Source: Piscirickettsiaceae bacterium (lineage in GTDB: Bacteria; Pseudomonadota; Gammaproteobacteria; Thiomicrospirales; Thiomicrospiraceae). Taken from it: a DNA stretch of 7,559 nucleotides. Positions within the stretch are counted from its first letter, which is position 1; the number at the start of each line of letters is the position of its first letter. The DNA lies in assembly GCA_027019045.1 (NCBI GenBank), contig JALUXI010000233.1, positions 1-7,559 on the forward strand, read 5' to 3'. Both the position numbers and the translations under genes were made by a program. This document shows positions 1-6,197 of the stretch, piece after piece. The notes under the pieces were generated by a model. That model did no database searches. It saw only the letters and a program-made list of their open reading frames with translations, and was not told the origin of the DNA.

Positions 1-528
1 TAACCCTTCTTCCAACCTCGGTAAAGGCACTTTGAACTGCTGACAGCGGCTTAAAATCGTCGCAGGCAGTCGATGTGCGGCATGGGTGGTTAAAATTAGC
101 ACCGTCTTTTCAGGCGGCTCTTCCAGAGTTTTCAATAACGCATTGAAAGCAGAAAGATTCAGCCGCTCCGCCGCTTCAATCACTGCGACCTTATAACCAC
201 CTTGGTGAGCCGTTTCAAATAGTCGCTCGCTCAGTTCTCGTACTTGAGCAATGCTGATCTCTTTTTTTTCCGCTAAGGGGGCTAAACGAAAAAAATCGGG
301 ATGTTGAGCAGTTGCGAACAGATGACAGCTAGCACACTGATGACAGGGTTCAGCAGAGGCTGTCCCGCCTTGATGACAGAGCAGTCCTTGTGCCATCTGC
401 TCGGCAAAGGCAATAAGCCCGCTCCCTTTTTGTCCAGACAGCAGATAGCCTTGTGCGACCCGAGCTTGCACCACCTGCTGTTGCCACAACTGCCAAATCG
501 TCGCTTGCCAAGGATAAGGCGCTGCCAT
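1..528 (-). CDS. holB: DNA polymerase III subunit delta' (clamp loader), 5' part only
   Basis: The delta' subunit is a structural member of the clamp-loader complex that puts the sliding clamp on DNA. The ATG is at 528-526 and the frame stays open for 176 codons to the left edge; the E. coli protein is about 334 residues, so roughly half is present. The N-terminal AAA+-like fold is visible: a P-loop relic GQKGSG at 32-37 followed by Leu instead of the catalytic Lys, as expected for delta', which does not hydrolyse ATP. Cysteines at 51, 62, 65 and 68 form the clamp-loader zinc module. LLKTLEEPP is at 131-139 and the SRC motif at 160-162. The start is 2 bp after the tmk stop, with only a weak ribosome site, which suggests translational coupling. 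The cysteine pattern and SRC motif make dnaX less likely, because DnaX has a complete Walker A. Confidence 0.93.
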   Translation of the reverse strand, partial: MAAPYPWQATIWQLWQQQVVQARVAQGYLLSGQKGSGLIAFAEQMAQGLLCHQGGTASAEPCHQCASCHLFATAQHPDFFRLAPLAEKKEISIAQVRELSERLFETAHQGGYKVAVIEAAERLNLSAFNALLKTLEEPPEKTVLILTTHAAHRLPATILSRCQQFKVPLPRLEEGL

Positions 529-530
529 CG

Positions 531-1157
531 CTATTGACTGTCCATCAGCTGTTGCAGTCGCTCAACAATCTGCTGCTGCACCACGGCTAAAGGTTGACTC
601 GCATCCAGCACACAATATCGTTCAGGATGTTGAGCCGCCCGCAGAAGATACGCCTGCCGCACCCGTTCAAAAAATGCCATCTGCTCCTGCTCAAAACGAT
701 CGGTTGCTGCACCTCGCTGTCGTACTCGCTCCATGCCGACTTCCACAGGTAGATCAAACACAAACACCAAATCAGGCTGAAAGCCCTGCTGCACCCACTG
801 TTCAATCTGCTCAATCCGCTCAAACGGTAAGCCTCTCGCCCCGCCTTGATAAGCATAGGAGGCATCGGTAAAACGGTCCGAAATTACCCACTGCCCCGCT
901 TCCAAAGCAGGGCGAATCTTCTGCTGAATGTGTTGATTGCGAGCAGCAAACATCAATAACAACTCCGTTTCAGGTGTCATCTCGGTAAAACGGGTATCCA
1001 ATAAAATCCCACGAATCGCTTCACCAATCTCAGTCCCGCCTGGTTCTCGAGTGGTCAGCACCTGTTGCGACTGCTGTTGTAACCAATCGGCAATAAACTG
1101 TAAATTGGTGGACTTGCCCGCCCCTTCTGAACCTTCTAGGATAATGAATTTGGCCAT
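531..1157 (-). CDS. tmk: thymidylate kinase (dTMP kinase)
   Basis: This enzyme phosphorylates dTMP to dTDP with ATP, an essential cytosolic step of dTTP synthesis. The 208 residues match the usual length. Visible motifs are the P-loop GSEGAGKST at 9-17, REPGGT at 37-42, the DRF motif at 94-96 followed by SYAYQGGARG (substrate-binding region), and the LID segment around 146-157 containing RQRGAATDRFEQE. An acidic residue in the P-loop (Glu11) together with arginines in the LID is the arrangement of the E. coli-like type II thymidylate kinases. The ATG at 1157-1155 lies 3 bp after the mltG stop; a purine-rich AAAGAGA about 10 bases upstream is the only ribosome-binding candidate, so it is probably translated as part of the upstream message. 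The C-terminal half is rich in glutamine, a local taste and not a known functional feature. Confidence 0.97.
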   Translation of the reverse strand: MAKFIILEGSEGAGKSTNLQFIADWLQQQSQQVLTTREPGGTEIGEAIRGILLDTRFTEMTPETELLLMFAARNQHIQQKIRPALEAGQWVISDRFTDASYAYQGGARGLPFERIEQIEQWVQQGFQPDLVFVFDLPVEVGMERVRQRGAATDRFEQEQMAFFERVRQAYLLRAAQHPERYCVLDASQPLAVVQQQIVERLQQLMDSQ

Positions 1158-1160
1158 GAA

Positions 1161-2180
1161 TTAGTGTCTCTTTTTCTGGTATTGATAGACCGCACGGTTA
1201 TGCTGCTTCAAGCTATTGGAAAACTGATGGGTGCCATCCCCTTTGCCGACAAAATAGAGGGCTTGCGTCTTGGCAGGATGCACCACCGCTTCAATGGCCG
1301 ATTGGCTGGGTAAACAGATAGGCGTGGGCGGCAAACCGTTAATGCGATAGGTATTATAAGCCGTTTTGGTGCGTAAATCCTTTTTACGGATATTGCCCTG
1401 ATACAGCTCCCCCATGCCATAAATCACCGTGGGGTCCGATTGCAGCCGCATCCGTTTCCGTAAGCGGTTAATGAACACCCCCGCAATCAAAGGGCGTTCG
1501 CTCGCCTGCCCTGTCTCCTTTTCCACAATGGAGGCCAGAATTAAAACTTCATAAGGCGACTTCAGCGGGAGGTTCTTCTCTCGCTTCTCCCAAGCAGCAT
1601 CCAGCGTTTTTTTCATTGCCAAGTGCATCCGTTTAAACAGCTTCAAATCACTGTCGCCCCATTTCTGATACGCATAGGTTTCAGGCAAAAACCAGCCTTC
1701 TAGCTGCTTGACCCCTAATGTTTTAGCCAACTTTTCTGGAGTTAAATCAGATTGATGGGGCAGTTTAGGCAAAGCCCTAACCTGTTGCCACAGCTGTTGA
1801 AAGGTGATGCCTGGCACCACCGTGATTTGATACTGCACACTGGAGTCTTTTTGCAGATGCTGCATCAATTCAGACGGTGTCCATTGCGGGTCAATACGAT
1901 ACTCACCAATCCGCAGTCGCTTATCCACCCCCTGCCAACGCATCCACCATGCCAACCATTTTGGATGTGGCATCAACCCTTTTTGGGCTAACTGCTGTGC
2001 CAAGCCGCTACTGCTCTGCCCTGGTTGCACCTCTATCACTTGAGCTTGAGCAGTCTGATAAGTGCCAATCGGTGAGGTGACAAAACGGTAAAGCTCCCAA
2101 GCGGTCACCGATAACCACACCACCAAGAGACTGATTAAGCTCAGAAATAAAAAATTGAGTAACGGTTTCTTAAACGGCAC
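1161..2180 (-). CDS. mltG: endolytic transglycosylase MltG (YceG family)
   Basis: MltG is an inner-membrane lytic transglycosylase that cuts nascent peptidoglycan strands and is thought to end glycan-chain elongation. The 339-residue protein starts with a short basic stretch and one hydrophobic helix at about residues 8-29, then a periplasmic part. A LysM-like subdomain lies at about 45-110 (EVQPGQSSSGLAQQL). The catalytic domain has EGWFLPETY at 161-169, LASIVEKET at 215-223, FINRLRKRMRLQSDPTVIYGMG at 236-257, TAYNTY at 273-278, GLPPTPI at 282-288 and HPAKT at 301-305. Glu220 aligns by motif with E. coli Glu218, the proposed catalytic acid. The start is GTG at 2180-2178, supported by a GGAGA site fused to the pabC stop. 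Its place between pabC and tmk is the usual gammaproteobacterial one. Confidence 0.96.
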   Translation of the reverse strand: MPFKKPLLNFLFLSLISLLVVWLSVTAWELYRFVTSPIGTYQTAQAQVIEVQPGQSSSGLAQQLAQKGLMPHPKWLAWWMRWQGVDKRLRIGEYRIDPQWTPSELMQHLQKDSSVQYQITVVPGITFQQLWQQVRALPKLPHQSDLTPEKLAKTLGVKQLEGWFLPETYAYQKWGDSDLKLFKRMHLAMKKTLDAAWEKREKNLPLKSPYEVLILASIVEKETGQASERPLIAGVFINRLRKRMRLQSDPTVIYGMGELYQGNIRKKDLRTKTAYNTYRINGLPPTPICLPSQSAIEAVVHPAKTQALYFVGKGDGTHQFSNSLKQHNRAVYQYQKKRH

Positions 2181-2185
2181 GCCCT

Positions 2186-2192
2186 TCTCCTA
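2186..2192 (-). promoter_or_regulatory. ribosome binding site of mltG, fused with pabC stop codon
   Basis: On the minus strand the sequence reads TAGGAGAAGGGCGTG. The TAG stop of pabC supplies the first bases of a TAGGAGA Shine-Dalgarno, with 5 bases to the GTG of mltG. This is what decides the GTG start. It implies that ribosomes ending pabC can restart directly on mltG. Confidence 0.75.
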
Positions 2193-3071
2193 CTGAATGT
2201 CTATTGAGGCCTGTGTTTGTTGTAACCAAGCTTGCTGAATTGGTTTGACTCTCTCTGTATCAAAATGGAAGCGCTGCCCCGCAATGGATAATGTTTTCAC
2301 CGCCCATACGCCTCGCACCGCATTGCAGACAAACAGACTCTCCGCCATCTTAAGATCATCCAAATGGATGTTCATCAGCTCATGAATGGGTAGAATCGCT
2401 TTTAATCCCTGTAAGGTAGTGCCTGCCACCCCGCTGTGTTCCAAACTCGGTGTCCACCAAAGTCCCGCTCGATACAATACCAGATTAGACTGTGTGCCTG
2501 AAACCACCCTATCCCTTTCATTGAGCATCACCCCTTCTTCAAATGTCGGTTCCATTGCCGCCAATTCCTGACGAGCCAACACATTCTCCAAACGGTTCAA
2601 ATGCTTCATCCCCGCCAAAGCTGAACTCACCCCCCAGCGAGTCTGCAACACCGTCGACGAAATCTCCGCAGGATTTTGAAAAAAATCCCAATTTTCCCAG
2701 TCCTGCATGGCTTCTTCACTGGCTGGATAGTCTGAAATCTGCACAATAAAGTTCGTTTGAGCTATCTCTGGTGGCGCATAACCTCTACCGCCACACCCAC
2801 GGGTCAGGATCATTTTTACCACCGCCACCTTAAGTGTTGCAGGTGCAGCGGCTAGGGCTTGATCTGTCCAGCTTTGAAGCTGTGACCAATCGAGAGCGGG
2901 AAAATACAGTCTTTCAGCATGCTGCTTTAAGCGTTGCCAATGTGCCTGTGCATGACAAAGCTGGTGATTGACACTCAAAGCCGTGGTAAAAAAGCCATCG
3001 CCATATTGCAAGCCACGGTCACAGAGCGGTAACGCCTCTGTTGGCTCTCCATTCACCCAAAATTGACTCAC
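2190..3071 (-). CDS. pabC: 4-amino-4-deoxychorismate lyase
   Basis: This PLP enzyme (class IV aminotransferase fold) splits 4-amino-4-deoxychorismate into 4-aminobenzoate and pyruvate, the last step of pABA synthesis for folate. The product has 293 residues, slightly longer than the E. coli enzyme. Visible motifs are LQYGDGFFTT at 21-30, the RGCGGRGYAP substrate-binding loop at 91-100, and AGMKHLNRLENVLAR at 153-167, where Lys156 is the PLP Schiff-base lysine by comparison with E. coli GIKHLNRLE. SGTQSNL at 191-197 and SGVAGTTLQGL at 213-223 are the phosphate-binding segments of the family. The start is GTG at 3071-3069, overlapping the TGA of pabB (GTGA), so translation is probably coupled. 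A D-amino-acid or branched-chain aminotransferase is the alternative; the KHLNRLE motif and the pabB neighbour argue strongly for lyase. Confidence 0.95.
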   Translation of the reverse strand: MSQFWVNGEPTEALPLCDRGLQYGDGFFTTALSVNHQLCHAQAHWQRLKQHAERLYFPALDWSQLQSWTDQALAAAPATLKVAVVKMILTRGCGGRGYAPPEIAQTNFIVQISDYPASEEAMQDWENWDFFQNPAEISSTVLQTRWGVSSALAGMKHLNRLENVLARQELAAMEPTFEEGVMLNERDRVVSGTQSNLVLYRAGLWWTPSLEHSGVAGTTLQGLKAILPIHELMNIHLDDLKMAESLFVCNAVRGVWAVKTLSIAGQRFHFDTERVKPIQQAWLQQTQASIDIQ

Positions 3072-4459
3072 TTTTCCATGGCTCCCAATGCTCGCAGCAG
3101 CCCACGGGCTTTATGCCGAGTCTCTTCCAACTCTTTTTCCGCAATTGAATCCGCCACAATGCCCGCCCCTGCTCGGAATAATAACTGGTTTTCCGTCTGA
3201 CGATGCACAAAGCTACGAATCAAAATATTGGTATCCATACTGCCATCTCGATTGATATACCCCAAGCTGCCCGTATAAGCCAATCGAGGCATCTGCTCCA
3301 GTTCGGCAATAATCTCCATACAACGAATTTTCGGACAGCCCGTAATGGTCCCCCCTGGAAACACCGCATGCAGTACTTCTAACGGATTGAAATCTTCAGA
3401 TAAATGCCCCTGCACATTGGAAACAATATGATGCACATGCTCATAACTCTCAACCGTCATCAACTCATTCACCTGCACACTGCCAGGCTGACAGATTCGC
3501 CCTAAATCATTGCGTTCCAAATCAATCAGCATAATATGCTCTGCCCGCTCTTTCGGGTGGGCAATCAACTCATTTTTCAATGCCTCATCTTCAGCTTGCG
3601 TCTTTTCTCGTCGCCGAGTGCCTGCAATCGGTCGGGTTTCCACTTGCATCGCCGTATCCTGAGGTCGTACCCGCACCATCCGTTCAGGCGAGGAACTGAT
3701 CACCGACCAGCCGTCAAACTGGGCCAAAGCGGCAAATGGAGCGGGATTGTGTTGTCGCAGAGCTTGATACACACTCAACGAATCGACATTCTCCGCCAGT
3801 TCCACCGTCCATTGACGAGAAAGATTCACCTGAAATACATCGCCCGCCAAAATATACTCTTTAATCCGATGCACCCCTTGCAAAAATTTTGCTTCTGGTT
3901 CCTCCGTCTGCCGCTTAAGCTGGATGGCTTGAGTCGCTAATGCGTTCTCCTTAATCGCTTGCCAATCTTGTACCATTTCAGCCAGCAGATCCGCTTGTTC
4001 AGCCACCGCTGTCAACTGTTGGGTTTGATGGTCAATTATCAAGGCGGCGGGGATACGACTGATCACTGCCAAAGGCAAATCGCCTTGAGGCAAGTCCAAA
4101 ACAGGCTCAATCACCTGCCCATATTCATAACTCAAATAGACAAACCACCCCCCTGAAAAAGGCAAATCGGTCTTGCAGGACTGTGTTTTCTGAGAAAAAA
4201 AATCGACCGCAAACTGTTTTTGGAAATCGTCCGCTGCTGAAAAATCATTTAATGTATGCGTTTGCTGAGGAAAGGCAAAAAGAATCGAATAACGGTGGGC
4301 ATCCGTTTGTGCCACACTCTCGAGTAGATAGGGATATCGTTCAGGATAGGCTTGATGCAGTTTAAGCAAGTCCTCAACCGAACCTCGTTCAGTTAAGACT
4401 TGCGTCACCATGTCGTCGTTCAATTGGGGGTTAGACACGGCCAAGGACAATAGAGGCAT
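3068..4459 (-). CDS. pabB: aminodeoxychorismate synthase component I
   Basis: PabB aminates chorismate to 4-amino-4-deoxychorismate, using ammonia from a PabA glutaminase that is not encoded here. With the ATG at 4459-4457 it has 463 residues, close to the family norm. An N-terminal domain (RYPYLLESVA at 41-50) precedes the chorismate-binding domain: VFQVNLSRQW near 208-217, SPERM at 257-261, PIAGTRR at 277-283, the metal-binding ERNDLGR at 315-321, FPGGTITGCPK at 367-377 and AGAGIVADS at 430-438. The frame also allows TTG at 4471, a deeper overlap with fabF, and ATG at 4411 outside fabF. I prefer 4459 because a GGGGGA stretch lies just upstream; the start remains uncertain. The gene overlaps fabF by 29 bp. 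LLES and PIAGT are also seen in anthranilate synthase TrpE; the adjoining pabC is the main reason for calling pabB. Confidence 0.87.
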   Translation of the reverse strand: MPLLSLAVSNPQLNDDMVTQVLTERGSVEDLLKLHQAYPERYPYLLESVAQTDAHRYSILFAFPQQTHTLNDFSAADDFQKQFAVDFFSQKTQSCKTDLPFSGGWFVYLSYEYGQVIEPVLDLPQGDLPLAVISRIPAALIIDHQTQQLTAVAEQADLLAEMVQDWQAIKENALATQAIQLKRQTEEPEAKFLQGVHRIKEYILAGDVFQVNLSRQWTVELAENVDSLSVYQALRQHNPAPFAALAQFDGWSVISSSPERMVRVRPQDTAMQVETRPIAGTRRREKTQAEDEALKNELIAHPKERAEHIMLIDLERNDLGRICQPGSVQVNELMTVESYEHVHHIVSNVQGHLSEDFNPLEVLHAVFPGGTITGCPKIRCMEIIAELEQMPRLAYTGSLGYINRDGSMDTNILIRSFVHRQTENQLLFRAGAGIVADSIAEKELEETRHKARGLLRALGAMEK

Positions 4460-5672
4460 TGGTTCCCCCAAAGCCTAAAGAGTTAGACAAGGCGTAATCA
4501 AACTGCGCTGGACGAGCAGCATTGCCTTGAACATAATCTAGGTCACAACCTTCATCTGGATTTTCCAAATTGATCGTCGGCGGCAAGACCTGCTCTTGCA
4601 AAGCCAAAACTGTAAACACCACTTCCATTGCCCCTGCTGCCCCTAAAGCGTGACCTGTCATTGATTTGGTGGAACTCATGGCCAATTTGTAAGCATGGTC
4701 GCCAAAAGCGGTTTTCACCGCCTGGGTTTCACATAGATCTCCGCCAGGCGTTGAAGTGCCGTGAGCATTGATATAACCAATCTGTTCAGGCTTCAATCCC
4801 GCATTGCGAAGGGCATTGGTCATACAGCGAGCGCCACCATCTCCGCCTGAAGCGGGCATGGTGATGTGATAGGCATCGCCACTCATCCCAAAGCCCATGA
4901 CTTCCGCATAAATATGCGCCCCACGAGCCTTAGCGTGTTCATACTCTTCTAACACCACCGCCCCAGCACCATCACTCAACACAAAGCCATCACGATCTTT
5001 GTCCCAAGGACGACTGGCGTGTTCAGGATCCTCATTGCGAGTTGACAAGGCACGGGCAGCCGCAAATCCAGCCACCCCTAACTGACAAGTGGCAAATTCT
5101 GAGCCGCCTGCCAACATCACATCCGCATCACCATACTCAATCAAGCGAGCGGCATCGCCGATACTGTGTGTACCCGTTGCACAGGCAGTGGCAATCGCCA
5201 TATTGGGACCTTTCAAGCCGAACATAATCGAAAGATAGCCTGAAGTCATATTCACAATCGAGCTGGGTACAAAGAAAGGTGAAATGCGTCTTGGACCTGA
5301 ATTGAGCAGCGTCCCAGTTTGGTTCTCAATGGTCTGGATCCCGCCAATGCCTGATCCCATGGAAACACCGATGCGTTCTGCATTCTCCTTTGTCACCTCT
5401 AGCCCTGAATCTTTCAGTGCTAGAGTCCCTGCCGCAATACCGTACTGGATAAACTTATCCATTTTTTTGACATCCTTGGCGGCAATGTACTCTGTCGGCT
5501 CAAAGCCTTTGACTTCACCACCAAATTTGACAGCGAATTTCTCTGTATCAAAACCCGTCAAAGGCGCAATCCCGCTTTTCCCTGCTTTAATGGCTTCCCA
5601 ATTGGCTTCAACAGTGGTGCCTAAAGGAGACAGTACACCCAATCCAGTAATCACGACACGACGCTTACTCAC
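4431..5672 (-). CDS. fabF: 3-oxoacyl-[ACP] synthase II (KAS II)
   Basis: FabF performs the decarboxylative condensation of malonyl-ACP with an acyl-ACP to extend fatty acids by two carbons, and in E. coli-like bacteria elongates palmitoleate to cis-vaccenate. The 413 residues match the E. coli length. The thiolase-fold active site is complete: Cys164 in ATACATG, His304 in NAHGTSTPGGD, Lys336 in SSTKSMTGH and His341 in TGHALGAAG, each one position beyond E. coli Cys163/His303/Lys335/His340. The gate isoleucine (Ile109 in GSGIGG) and the C-terminal NSLGFGGTN glycine loop at about 397-405 are present. The start is GTG at 5672-5670, with GAGG 8 bases upstream. It follows acpP as in most Gammaproteobacteria but is separated by a terminator and a repeat-like block, so it probably relies on read-through or its own promoter. 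Confidence 0.97.
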   Translation of the reverse strand: MSKRRVVITGLGVLSPLGTTVEANWEAIKAGKSGIAPLTGFDTEKFAVKFGGEVKGFEPTEYIAAKDVKKMDKFIQYGIAAGTLALKDSGLEVTKENAERIGVSMGSGIGGIQTIENQTGTLLNSGPRRISPFFVPSSIVNMTSGYLSIMFGLKGPNMAIATACATGTHSIGDAARLIEYGDADVMLAGGSEFATCQLGVAGFAAARALSTRNEDPEHASRPWDKDRDGFVLSDGAGAVVLEEYEHAKARGAHIYAEVMGFGMSGDAYHITMPASGGDGGARCMTNALRNAGLKPEQIGYINAHGTSTPGGDLCETQAVKTAFGDHAYKLAMSSTKSMTGHALGAAGAMEVVFTVLALQEQVLPPTINLENPDEGCDLDYVQGNAARPAQFDYALSNSLGFGGTNASIVLGRV

Positions 5673-5680
5673 AACTCTTT

Positions 5681-5684
5681 CCTC
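5681..5684 (-). promoter_or_regulatory. ribosome binding site of fabF
   Basis: GAGG within TGAGGAAAGAGTT lies 8 bases before the GTG start at 5672. It supports the non-ATG start, since no in-frame ATG lies nearby and the first residues MSKRRVVITGLG fit the family exactly. Confidence 0.65.
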
Positions 5685-5697
5685 ATACTCAATAAAA

Positions 5698-5826
5698 AGT
5701 AACTACTCAGTTAACACCGTCACCATGCCACTGAAATTTGTCCAGTCAAGGCGAAATGCTCGTTCAGTAAATGATCGTTTTCCAACGCAGACAAGGCGGA
5801 TTTAAGAAGCATTCTGGATAGTTACT
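5698..5826. repeat. putative 129-bp insertion-like element between acpP terminator and fabF
   Basis: The block begins with AGTAACTA (5698-5705) and ends with its perfect inverse TAGTTACT (5819-5826). Counting inwards, a further CAG is shared at the same offset, giving 11 of the first 13 positions matching. AAAA lies directly outside both ends, which could be a target duplication but is low complexity. Removing the block joins the T-tract of the acpP terminator directly to the fabF ribosome-site region. It has no open frame of note and no recognised RNA fold. It could instead be an ordinary leader sequence; genome-wide copy number is the missing evidence. Confidence 0.4.
5754..5783. repeat. 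two imperfect 15-bp tandem units in the fabF leader
   Basis: Plus-strand units AAATGCTCGTTCAGT and AAATGATCGTTTTCC are adjacent; their first 11 bases differ at one place. They are flanked by a second pair of near-identical 11-mers, CAGTCAAGGCG (5743-5753) and CAGACAAGGCG (5788-5798), also with one difference and in the same orientation. The order is X-Y-Y-X, all direct. The function is unknown. Confidence 0.6.
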
Positions 5827-5855
5827 AAAAAAAAAGCCGTATTTAAATACGGCTT
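5827..5855 (-). terminator. Rho-independent terminator after acpP
   Basis: The plus strand has a perfect palindrome GCCGTATTTAAATACGGC at 5836-5853, extended to 22 bp by AA/TT, next to nine A at 5827-5835. On the minus strand this is a stem followed by nine T, 24 bases after the acpP stop codon. The opposite side lacks a T run, so it acts for leftward transcription only. It should let acpP be expressed above fabF, with fabF and the downstream genes reached by read-through or an internal promoter. Confidence 0.88.
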
Positions 5856-5879
5856 CTCAACGCTTACCTTGGCAAGACC

Positions 5880-6116
5880 TTAGTCTAAGTTAGCTTCGAT
5901 ATATGCGACTGCTTGTGCCAAAGTACCAATTTTCTCTGCTTCTTCATCAGGAATTTCGGTATCGAACTCTTCTTCAAGCGCCATTACCAACTCAACAGTG
6001 TCAAGTGAGTCTGCCCCTAGATCATCAACGAAAGAGGCATCAGGGGTAACCTGATCTTCTTCTACACCTAGTTGCTCAACAACGATTTTTTTGACGCGTT
6101 CTTCAATACTACTCAT
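5880..6116 (-). CDS. acpP: acyl carrier protein
   Basis: AcpP carries fatty-acyl intermediates on a 4'-phosphopantetheine arm. The 78-residue product has the standard length, and the GADSLDTVELVMALEEEF signature at 34-51 includes Ser37, the attachment site. It is strongly acidic, with DEEAEK in helix III. The ATG at 6116 is chosen because MSSIEERVKK aligns with E. coli MSTIEERVKK and because a GGAG site lies 10 bases upstream; an in-frame ATG at 6125 would add MIQ but would sit 1 base from that GGAG. The gene has its own upstream spacer with a candidate promoter and is followed by a strong terminator, so a short abundant transcript is expected. The surrounding fabD, fabG and fabF confirm the fatty-acid role. 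Confidence 0.98.
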   Translation of the reverse strand: MSSIEERVKKIVVEQLGVEEDQVTPDASFVDDLGADSLDTVELVMALEEEFDTEIPDEEAEKIGTLAQAVAYIEANLD

Positions 6117-6126
6117 TTGGATCATA

Positions 6127-6130
6127 CTCC
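6127..6130 (-). promoter_or_regulatory. ribosome binding site of acpP
   Basis: GGAG in CTGGAGTATGATCCAA stands 10 bases before the ATG at 6116. It is placed too close to serve the alternative in-frame ATG at 6125, and therefore decides the start. Confidence 0.7.
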
Positions 6131-6153
6131 AGTTTTGGTTAAAAAAATTGGGT

Positions 6154-6178
6154 AATGGATATTTTCGCTTTATCCATT
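6154..6178. repeat. 8-bp perfect inverted repeat in the acpP leader
   Basis: AATGGATA (6154-6161) and TATCCATT (6171-6178) are perfect inverse copies with 9 bases between. The repeat overlaps the candidate -10 box and lies 38 bases before acpP. It could be an operator for a dimeric regulator or a hairpin in the leader RNA; it does not match the FadR or FabR consensus as I know them. Confidence 0.55.
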
Positions 6179-6189
6179 TTAAAATTCAA
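6161..6189 (-). promoter_or_regulatory. candidate sigma-70-type promoter of acpP
   Basis: On the minus strand, TTGAAT (6189-6184) is followed after 17 bases by GAAAAT (6166-6161). Each hexamer matches the sigma-70 consensus at four of six places. The setting is very AT-rich and gives a leader of roughly 40 bases before acpP. It lies immediately downstream of the 161-bp insertion-like element. The match is modest and other hexamer pairs in this stretch are possible. Confidence 0.4.
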
Positions 6190-6197
6190 GTTTATTT

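Noticed and set aside
301..537. Plus-strand open frame opposite holB
   Set aside because: The minus frame here has the holB zinc cysteines and P-loop relic; the plus frame resembles nothing.
3536..3940. Plus-strand open frame of 134 codons inside pabB
   Set aside because: Antisense shadow of conserved chorismate-binding sequence; no motif and no supporting context.
5669..5686. Five-codon mini-ORF (ATG AGG AAA GAG TTG TGA) whose stop overlaps the fabF GTG
   Set aside because: It is made of the ribosome-site sequence itself and has no Shine-Dalgarno of its own; chance is sufficient.
5700..5713. TAACT/AGTTA stem followed by CTTTTTATT as a second terminator before fabF
   Set aside because: Five weak pairs only; it is better explained as part of the AGTAACTA end of the block.
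5284..5805. Plus-strand open frame of 173 codons over the fabF 5' end and its leader
   Set aside because: It is antisense to a clear fabF, has no recognisable domain or ribosome site, and its composition follows the complementary reading of fabF.
5880..6125. acpP beginning at the earlier ATG (81 residues)
   Set aside because: That ATG lies 1 base from the GGAG site, and family alignment begins at MSSIEERVKK.
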